NCBI GenBank assembly: GCA_019912505.1
Contig: JAIOIM010000572.1
Location: forward strand, 1 to 6,193
Reading direction: 5' to 3'
Length of the DNA: 6,193 bases
Origin: Ignavibacteriaceae bacterium
Lineage (GTDB): Bacteria; Bacteroidota; Ignavibacteria; Ignavibacteriales; Ignavibacteriaceae
Made by a program: the position numbers and the translations under genes. The notes below the pieces were generated by a model. It did not search any database and was not told the DNA's origin. It saw only the letters and a list, made by a program, of their open reading frames with translations. Shown in pieces: positions 1-4,876 of the stretch (within the stretch, counting starts at the first letter, position 1; the number at the start of each line of letters is the position of its first letter).

Positions 1-128
1 GTTTGGTAGGTGATATTGTTATCAACAATGGCTATTTCTAGCCAGGTAAAATGTAGCTATTTTATTTTTTATTGTCAACTTATAACAAAAAGAAACTAAA
101 TATAAAATTTGGCTAAATATTCTTTTTT
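1..128 (+). pseudogene. Possible decayed N-terminal part of a HEPN-domain gene
   Basis: This stretch has stops in all three forward frames and no intact gene. Three short pieces nevertheless appear in the order expected for a HEPN protein, separated by frameshifts or losses. They are STMAISS...CSYFIFYCQLI (frame 1, about 22-84), which resembles the helix preceding the usual EK-LKAL segment; QKETKYK (frame 2, about 92-112); and NLAKYS (frame 1, about 109-126), which resembles the H-N-L-x-x-L-A segment. The expected EKLLKAL stretch is absent. The reading is prompted by the HEPN C-terminus on the other side of the insertion sequence, so it is partly context-driven. The resemblance is short and from memory. 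The stretch could equally be plain AT-rich intergenic DNA. Confidence 0.25.
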
Positions 129-153
129 CTTGGTCACAGTCGAAGTTAAAACT

Positions 154-169
154 ATGCACTTCAGTGCAT
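154..169. repeat. Left-end hairpin of the IS200-type element
   Basis: This is a perfect inverted repeat, ATGCACT / AGTGCAT, with a 2-base centre (TC). In practice it would form a 6-bp stem with a TTCA loop. It lies about 36 bases upstream of the tnpA start. In this family, TnpA binds such imperfect palindromes on single-stranded DNA, and nearby guide bases help choose the cleavage site. The preceding AAAACT matches the bases before the right-end hairpin, supporting an end-structure role. Confidence 0.6.
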
Positions 170-207
170 CTCGCTTTAGCTTCTAAAAATGGTTACTTTG
201 TGAAGTG
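157..207 (+). promoter_or_regulatory. Possible start-codon-sequestering structure ahead of tnpA
   Basis: CACTTCA (157-163) is the exact reverse complement of TGAAGTG (201-207), and the latter contains the GTG start codon of tnpA. The 7-bp pairing would hide the start in mRNA. It uses the same bases as the left-end hairpin, so the two folds exclude each other. Translational repression by mRNA structure at the tnpA start is known for IS200 itself. That it operates here is inference, because a 7-bp match across this span can arise by chance. Confidence 0.3.
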
Positions 208-639
208 AAAAATCAAAGAACATCAGGACATACAGTATCACGATTAACAGTCCATATAGTATGGAGTACGAAGTATAGATATAAAGTGTTGAATGGAGAT
301 AAAAAGCAACGTTGCAGATCGATTCTTCTACAAATATGTGATTCAGAGGATGTGGAAGTATTAAAAGGAGTAATCTCAAACGACCATGTTAATATACATA
401 TAAGCTACCTACCCTCACATTCAATAAGCAATTTGGTAAAAAGATTCAAAGGAAGAAGTTCACGAAAATTGCAAGAAGAATTCCCGGAGCTAAAAAAGCG
501 TTATTGGGGGCAACATTTTTGGGCAATAGGTTATGGTTGTTGGAGTACAGGAAATATAACAGATGAAATTGTAAACGAATATTTGGAACACCACAGAAAA
601 CCAAATAATGAAGACGATTCAAATTTCATTCTGGAATAA
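205..639 (+). CDS. tnpA: IS200-type Y1 transposase TnpA, probably catalytically impaired
   Basis: This is a 144-residue single-domain transposase of the HUH Y1 family, which cuts and rejoins single-stranded IS ends through a 5'-phosphotyrosine intermediate. Recognisable features are the N-terminal strand HIVWSTKYRYKVL (residues 17-29), the block GVISNDHVNIHIS (55-67), the segment KGRSSRKLQEEFP (82-94), RYWGQHFWAIGYG (99-111), and the C-terminal helix EYLEHH, in which Y126 is the likely nucleophile and H130 occupies the metal-ligand position (often Gln). Length is normal for the family. The metal-binding motif reads H61-V62-N63 where His-x-His is expected, a change of one base (CAT to AAT). 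H65 follows but is out of register. The start is GTG at 205, because all nearby in-frame or ATG alternatives run into stops. No clear Shine-Dalgarno sequence precedes it. Family assignment is firm; activity is doubtful. Confidence 0.93.
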   Translation: MKNQRTSGHTVSRLTVHIVWSTKYRYKVLNGDKKQRCRSILLQICDSEDVEVLKGVISNDHVNIHISYLPSHSISNLVKRFKGRSSRKLQEEFPELKKRYWGQHFWAIGYGCWSTGNITDEIVNEYLEHHRKPNNEDDSNFILE

Positions 640-654
640 TTGACTTTTAGTCAA
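640..654. repeat. Small inverted repeat just after tnpA
   Basis: TTGACT and AGTCAA form a perfect 6-bp stem around a TTT loop, beginning at the first base after the tnpA stop codon. No T-run follows, so it is not a convincing intrinsic terminator. It lies inside the element, next to the larger right-end hairpin, and may simply be part of the right-end structure. Confidence 0.4.
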
Positions 655-661
655 CATGAAA

Positions 662-684
662 ACTATGGACTTGCAGTCCATAGT
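662..684. repeat. Right-end hairpin of the IS200-type element
   Basis: This is a perfect 10-bp stem, ACTATGGACT / AGTCCATAGT, with a 3-base loop (TGC). It lies 22 bases past the tnpA stop. It is longer and more regular than the left-end hairpin but shares its ACTATG-ACTT-CAGT-CAT core and the AAA on its 5' side. This is the expected TnpA recognition structure at the right end. HEPN-like coding sequence resumes within a few bases of its 3' side. Confidence 0.7.
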
Positions 685-687
685 GGT

Positions 688-807
688 TTATTAGAGGGAA
701 GATACCCTGGTTACCAAATTGATTCTCCCGGAATTACCTCTGCTAAAAATTATTTAAAGAAAACAAAAGAATTACTGAAGTGGTTAATTCAAAAATTAGA
801 GCTATAG
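688..807 (+). pseudogene. C-terminal remnant of a HEPN-domain protein, truncated by the IS
   Basis: The frame ending with TAG at 805-807 reads LLEGRYPGYQID, then SPGITSAKNYLKKTKELL, then KWLIQKLEL. This matches the tail of HEPN-domain proteins (PF05168-like), with an (A/G)RYPxY turn followed by a last amphipathic helix ending near W-L-x-x-x-L. HEPN proteins are usually about 130 residues; only about 39 remain, so roughly the first two thirds are missing. No start codon or ribosome site of its own is evident. The frame does stay open leftwards through the right IS hairpin to 640, just after the tnpA stop. The last 28 bases overlap the following nucleotidyltransferase gene, a typical HEPN-MNT arrangement. 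That overlap strongly supports the identification even though the piece is short. The family match is recalled, not computed. Confidence 0.65.
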
Positions 808-1100
808 TAAAGAGATATTTAGCTGATTTAGTTGGTGAAGGAATTACTGTTTCCAAAGCATTTATTTATGGTAGTCAAGCAAATGGAACTGCTGCGGAAG
901 ATAGTGATATTGATTTGATGGTAATTTCCCCGTTATTTGATCGAAAATCAAATAAGTATTCCTCGACATTGTGGTTATCAGCAAGAAAAATAAGTTATAA
1001 AATAGAACCGGTTGGAGTTGGAGAAAAAAGATTTTTAGCAGATGATTATTCTCCGCTTATTCAATTAGTAAAACAAGAAGGAATTGAGATAACTATTTAA
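780..1100 (+). CDS. MNT-type nucleotidyltransferase, orphan partner of the disrupted HEPN gene
   Basis: This is a complete 106-residue minimal nucleotidyltransferase of the DNA polymerase beta-like fold. G31-S32, then ten residues, then D43-I44-D45 form an exact GSX10DXD motif. E76 in KIEPVGV probably supplies the third metal-binding carboxylate. The tail SPLIQLVKQEGIEI is typical of the subgroup paired with HEPN proteins. In characterised MntA/HepT pairs the MNT protein AMPylates and silences the HEPN ribonuclease toxin. By analogy this would be the antitoxin half, but no such activity is shown by sequence alone. The start is GTG at 780, because the frame is closed upstream at 744-746 and no ATG lies between. 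It overlaps the HEPN remnant by 28 bases. Its 3' end overlaps the convergent glycosyltransferase gene by 8 bases. It may now depend on transcription reading out of the insertion sequence. Confidence 0.88.
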   Translation: MVNSKIRAIVKRYLADLVGEGITVSKAFIYGSQANGTAAEDSDIDLMVISPLFDRKSNKYSSTLWLSARKISYKIEPVGVGEKRFLADDYSPLIQLVKQEGIEITI

Positions 1101-2121
1101 GGTTGGTAAGTGTTAAAATCTTTTCAATCTTCTCCAAAACCATTTCCACCGGCAGATCAAGCATACACTCGTGTTTGTAAGGGCATACTAACTTATTACA
1201 AATAATACAAAACAAATCTTCTTTTATAACATAATCGGAATTGGGTGAATAAGGACCGTGTGCCTTAGGGTTTGTCGGACCAAAAATTCCAAGTGTGGGA
1301 ATACCCATTGCAGCCGAGAGGTGCATCGGACCGGAATCATTTGCGATAATTAATTTGCACAAACTCATCAATCCGGTCATCGCGGCAAGTTCTGTTTTCG
1401 GCGCTAACAATGCTTTATCATTCAAGTGAAGTTTTATATAATCGGCATCGGATTCATCACCCGGACCCCAGAGAATTAAAAACTTAACATCACGTTTTTC
1501 TAAAATTGCATTACAAATCTCTACCCACTTTACGGCATCGCAGCGTTTCGATTCCCACCCTCCGGCGGGAATTATTCCCACGACAAAACTATCGCTTAAA
1601 TTATTCGAGTTAAAATATTCAGAGGCGAATCGTTTGTTATTTTCGGAAACATAATAATGAACTTTTTTTGAGATTATCGGGATATCAATCGCTTTCAACA
1701 ATTCGAGATTATGTTCTGCCGAGTGATGCGTTCCTTTGCTTTCTGTTCCTCTAATGTTGTATGCGTATTTTCTGCCTCGGTACGAAAAGCCGACACGATA
1801 TTTTACACCCGATAAAAAAGTAATCTGTGCGCTGCGGGGGTTGCTCCACAAATCAATTAGCATATCATATTTTTCTTTGCCGACGCGCATCGCAACTTTT
1901 AACGGGAACTCAGTTTTCTCCATTGTTAAAACTTTGTTTACAAGCGGATTAAATTCTACAGATTGTTTTGCAAAACTTTCGACTAAGTAATCGATTTTAA
2001 CTTCATTAAAAAAAGCATGTAAACTATCGAGGATGATTGTTGATAATACTATATCGCCGATGCCCCTCGGTTTTATACAAAGTATTTTTTTTATTTTATT
2101 CTTCTCAAAATCAGTGTGCAT
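1093..2121 (-). CDS. Glycosyltransferase family 9 protein (ADP-heptose:LPS heptosyltransferase-like)
   Basis: This is a 342-residue GT-B-fold transferase of family GT9, which usually adds heptose from ADP-heptose to the lipopolysaccharide core in the cytoplasm. The N-terminal acceptor-side domain begins with ILCIKPRGIGDIVLST (residues 13-28), the family's glycine turn. The C-terminal nucleotide-sugar domain carries VGIIPAGGWESKR (181-193), the LILWGPGDE strand (215-223), and the signature ANDSGPMHLSAAMGIP (260-275) followed by LGIFGPTNP. A cysteine cluster, C305-x2-C308-x4-C313-x5-C319, lies near the end, as in many GT9 proteins. I chose the ATG at 2121 because it overlaps the polA stop by 11 bases. 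A GGAG lies 12 bases upstream. An upstream TTG at 2154 would add 11 poorly conserved residues. Donor and acceptor cannot be told from sequence, and a non-heptose sugar is possible. It is the last gene of the minus-strand operon. Confidence 0.88.
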   Translation of the reverse strand: MHTDFEKNKIKKILCIKPRGIGDIVLSTIILDSLHAFFNEVKIDYLVESFAKQSVEFNPLVNKVLTMEKTEFPLKVAMRVGKEKYDMLIDLWSNPRSAQITFLSGVKYRVGFSYRGRKYAYNIRGTESKGTHHSAEHNLELLKAIDIPIISKKVHYYVSENNKRFASEYFNSNNLSDSFVVGIIPAGGWESKRCDAVKWVEICNAILEKRDVKFLILWGPGDESDADYIKLHLNDKALLAPKTELAAMTGLMSLCKLIIANDSGPMHLSAAMGIPTLGIFGPTNPKAHGPYSPNSDYVIKEDLFCIICNKLVCPYKHECMLDLPVEMVLEKIEKILTLTNLK

Positions 2122-4876
2122 CAAGCCAGTTGTCTCCAACACCTGTTTCAACAATTACAGGCACATTAAGAGGAAGCGCCGCTTCCATTAATTCTTTTAA
2201 TATCGGTCTAATTTCATTCAGTTCATCTTTATGAACATCAAACAGAAGCTCATCATGAACCTGCAGAACCATCTTTGAACGGAATTTATTTTCAGTAAGA
2301 TATTTGTAAACATTAATCATCGCTAATTTTATCATATCAGCCGCAGTGCCTTGAATAGGCATGTTTATCGCAACCCGTTCTTCAAACTGACGAACAACCC
2401 GGTTGTTGCTGTTTATATTAGGCAAAAATCGTCGTCTGCCGAGCAGCGTTTCTGCATACCCTTTTTCTTTTGCGTGAAGTACGGAATCATCCATAAAGTT
2501 TTTAACACGTTTAAAAGTGTTAAAGTAAGTTTCAATAATTTCTTTTGCATGCTGCTGCGTAATGCCGAGCCGCGTCTTCAAACCAAACGGACCAATGCCG
2601 TACAAAATTCCAAAGTTTACTTCCTTTGCTTTCCGTCTCATATCGGGCGTAACATCTTCCGGTGAAACCATAAACACATGCGCCGCCGTACTTCTGTGGA
2701 TGTCTTCTTCATTTTTAAATGCGCTCACCAAAGCAGGGTCGCCGCAAATAGACGCCATAATTCTTAACTCAATCTGACTGTAATCGGCACTCAAAATAAT
2801 ATAATCGCTATTTCTCGGAACAAACGCTCTTCTTATTTCTTTACCGAGGTCTGTGCGGATAGGAATATTTTGAAGATTCGGATCGTTGCTCGATAGCCTG
2901 CCTGTTGCCGCAACTGTTTGATTAAATGATGTATGTATTCTGCCGGTTTTTGGTTGAATCAGATTCGGAAGGGAATCGGCATAAGTTGATTTTAATTTTG
3001 TTATTTGTCTGTAATCAAGAATGTAATCAACAACTTCATGTTCACCGCGAATTGCTTCAAGTGAACGTGCATCGGTTGAAAAACCGGTTTTAGTTTTTTT
3101 CCCGGTCGATAGCCCGAGTTTATCAAATAATATTTCCTGCATTTGTTTCGGTGAGTTTATGTTAAACTCCGTTCCGCAGGCATCGAATATTTTTTTGGTA
3201 TAATCAACAATCATAACCTGCAACTCATCGCTAAAAAGATGAAGCGCGTGTTCATCAACTTTAATACCCTCACGCTCCATATCTTCAAGAACTTCTACAA
3301 GCGGGAACTCAACATCGAACGCAAGCTTTGTTAATTTTTCTTTTTCTAATTCTTCTGCGAATTTATCGAACAGTTTGAGCGTAACGTCTGCATCTTCGGC
3401 GGCATATGTTGAAAGCTCGTTCAAGTCTGCATCAAAAATTATAGAGGGATCTTTTTTATTTCCGATTAATGTTGAAATTGGGATGCAGTTGTAGTTTAGA
3501 TATTTTCGTGCAAGCTCATCCATCCCGTGTTTTTGGTCGGGGTCTAAAATGTAAGCGGCAAGCATTGTATCGAAGTAAAAATCCTTAACCTCAATACCGA
3601 GCGTACGTAAAACAGCTATATCATACTTTCCGTTTTGACAAATCTTTTTCGATTTGTTTTCAAAAACCGGCTTAAATATTTTTATAAAGTCCTTCAGTTT
3701 CATCCAGTCAGGTAAATCCTTTGAAAACAAATCTACTTTTGTTTCAAATGGATTAACCGCTACAAAATATGCTTCGCCAGGTTTTAAAGCGAAAGATGCG
3801 CCGGCTATTTTTAACACAAACTGATCAAGCCCGTCTGTTTCGGTATCAAAAACAAATTGCTCGGCTTTCATCAATTTTGTCGCAAGTTCTTCCGCTTCTT
3901 TAATTGATGTTATAAGTTTGTAGTTAACCTTTTCAGAATCGTAAGCCGATAACTCAGCCTCAATAACATCCTTAACTTCGCTTTGTTTTGCACTGCTGCC
4001 GTATACATTCAGCAAGCGGGTATAAAGAGCTTTAAATTCCAACTCCACAAATACATCGCGAAGTTTATCAAAATCGGGGCTGCTCAATATTGCTTTTTCA
4101 AAATCAAAATCGATCGGAACTTCGCAAAATATTGTAGCGAGGTCTTTTGAAATTATTGCGTCTTCTTTACCGGCAAGAAGTTTGTTTTTTATACCGGCTT
4201 TTTCAATATCTTCAATATGTTCGTAAATAGATTCCACAGAGCCATACTGTTGAATAAGCGGAACGGCGCCTTTCGGACCGATACCGGCAACGCCAGGAAT
4301 ATCATCCGATTTATCGCCGATAAGCGCGAGGTAATCAATCATCTGTTTTGGTTCAAACCCAAACTCATCCAAAACTTTTTTTCTATCCCAGACTATAATT
4401 TCATCTGTTGTTTTTCCGGGGCGCACAATCCGCACTCTTTCGGTTATCATCTGATTAAAATCTTTATCGGGTGTAACAACATAAGTAAGCAGTCCGGCTT
4501 GTTCGGCATGTTTTGCAGCGGTGCCAATTATATCATCAGCTTCGTAGCGCGGCAATATGTATATGGGGATGTTCAGTATCTCGATGACCTGTTTTATCCT
4601 ATTGATTTGCGGTTTCATATCATCGGGCATTTCCTGTCGTGATGATTTATAACTCTCAAACTTTTCATGTCTGAAGGTCTTTTCAGGCGAGTCGAATGCC
4701 ACTGCGATATAATCGGGTTGATGAACTTCGAGTATTCTTAATATCTGGTTTACAAAACCGTACACCGCCGATGTAGGTTCGCCTTTTGATGAAACAAGCG
4801 GTCTGCCGATGAACGCATAATATGCTCTATAGGCAAGCGCCATAGCATCAATTATAAAAAACTTTTTATCTTTCAT
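2111..4876 (-). CDS. polA: DNA polymerase I with 5'-3' and 3'-5' exonuclease domains
   Basis: This is a complete 921-residue family A DNA polymerase that removes RNA primers and fills gaps during replication and excision repair. The N-terminal 5'-nuclease (about 1-295) keeps its acidic metal ligands: D10, D62, E112/D114/D115, D137/D139 and D188/D191/D192. It also has the helix-hairpin-helix GVAGIGPKGA. The middle 3'-5' proofreading domain (about 320-515) is intact, with Exo I D344 and E346, Exo II N415 to D419, and Exo III Y491 to D495. The polymerase domain has motif A with D698 (SADYSQIELR), motif B R747-K751-F755-Y759 (NFGILYG) and motif C D875 (QVHDEL). Phe at 755 is the usual residue that disfavours dideoxynucleotides. 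The ATG shares its first base with the permease stop, so translation is probably coupled. The upstream region is A-rich without a strong Shine-Dalgarno sequence. Length and order match the E. coli type. Confidence 0.98.
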   Translation of the reverse strand: MKDKKFFIIDAMALAYRAYYAFIGRPLVSSKGEPTSAVYGFVNQILRILEVHQPDYIAVAFDSPEKTFRHEKFESYKSSRQEMPDDMKPQINRIKQVIEILNIPIYILPRYEADDIIGTAAKHAEQAGLLTYVVTPDKDFNQMITERVRIVRPGKTTDEIIVWDRKKVLDEFGFEPKQMIDYLALIGDKSDDIPGVAGIGPKGAVPLIQQYGSVESIYEHIEDIEKAGIKNKLLAGKEDAIISKDLATIFCEVPIDFDFEKAILSSPDFDKLRDVFVELEFKALYTRLLNVYGSSAKQSEVKDVIEAELSAYDSEKVNYKLITSIKEAEELATKLMKAEQFVFDTETDGLDQFVLKIAGASFALKPGEAYFVAVNPFETKVDLFSKDLPDWMKLKDFIKIFKPVFENKSKKICQNGKYDIAVLRTLGIEVKDFYFDTMLAAYILDPDQKHGMDELARKYLNYNCIPISTLIGNKKDPSIIFDADLNELSTYAAEDADVTLKLFDKFAEELEKEKLTKLAFDVEFPLVEVLEDMEREGIKVDEHALHLFSDELQVMIVDYTKKIFDACGTEFNINSPKQMQEILFDKLGLSTGKKTKTGFSTDARSLEAIRGEHEVVDYILDYRQITKLKSTYADSLPNLIQPKTGRIHTSFNQTVAATGRLSSNDPNLQNIPIRTDLGKEIRRAFVPRNSDYIILSADYSQIELRIMASICGDPALVSAFKNEEDIHRSTAAHVFMVSPEDVTPDMRRKAKEVNFGILYGIGPFGLKTRLGITQQHAKEIIETYFNTFKRVKNFMDDSVLHAKEKGYAETLLGRRRFLPNINSNNRVVRQFEERVAINMPIQGTAADMIKLAMINVYKYLTENKFRSKMVLQVHDELLFDVHKDELNEIRPILKELMEAALPLNVPVIVETGVGDNWLDAH

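Larger units (their letters stand above)
130..688 (+). mobile_element. IS200-type insertion sequence (IS200/IS605 family), tnpA only
   Basis: The element consists of one Y1-type transposase gene flanked by subterminal hairpins that resemble each other. The left hairpin lies at 154-169 and the right at 662-684. Both are preceded by AAAACTATG and share the pattern ACTATG-ACTT-CAGT-CAT. No tnpB accessory gene is present, which places it in the IS200 group. Such elements move as single strands, insert 3' of a short target sequence, and leave no target duplication. None is expected or seen here. The exact tips cannot be read from one copy. The right tip should lie about 685-691, where HEPN-like coding sequence resumes. 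The left tip should lie a short distance upstream of the left hairpin, in the T-rich stretch around 120-140. The element appears to sit within a HEPN gene. Confidence 0.75.

Noticed and set aside
29..44. Inverted repeat TGGCTA-TTTC-TAGCCA as a terminator
   Set aside because: The stem is only 6 bp and the nearest T-rich run is about 16 bases downstream, so it is not a canonical intrinsic terminator. The neighbouring ATTGTT/AACAAT repeat (15-29) is equally likely chance in AT-rich DNA.
72..106. TTGTCA (72-77) with TATAAA (101-106) as a tnpA promoter
   Set aside because: The spacing is 23 bases, too long for a sigma-70 type promoter, and no TAnnTTTG-type Bacteroidota -7 element is correctly placed.
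176..379. 67-residue reading frame on the minus strand opposite the start of tnpA
   Set aside because: It lies antisense to a clear transposase gene, is rich in Leu/Ile/Tyr from AT-rich sequence, and matches no family I recognise. An antisense RNA here, as known for IS200, is possible but no promoter can be supported.
640..669. TTGACT at 640-645 as the -35 box of an outward promoter for the MNT gene
   Set aside because: The best -10 candidate at 17-18 bases spacing (TATGGA) matches the consensus poorly, and the same bases form the small IS hairpin.
2122..2154. TTG at 2154 as the start of the glycosyltransferase
   Set aside because: It would add 11 residues wholly inside polA with no family conservation, whereas the ATG at 2121 gives a compact overlap and a normal GT9 N-terminus.
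4217..4642. 141-residue plus-strand frame inside polA
   Set aside because: It is fully antisense to conserved 5'-nuclease codons of polA and has no recognisable domain; it is a shadow of the real gene.
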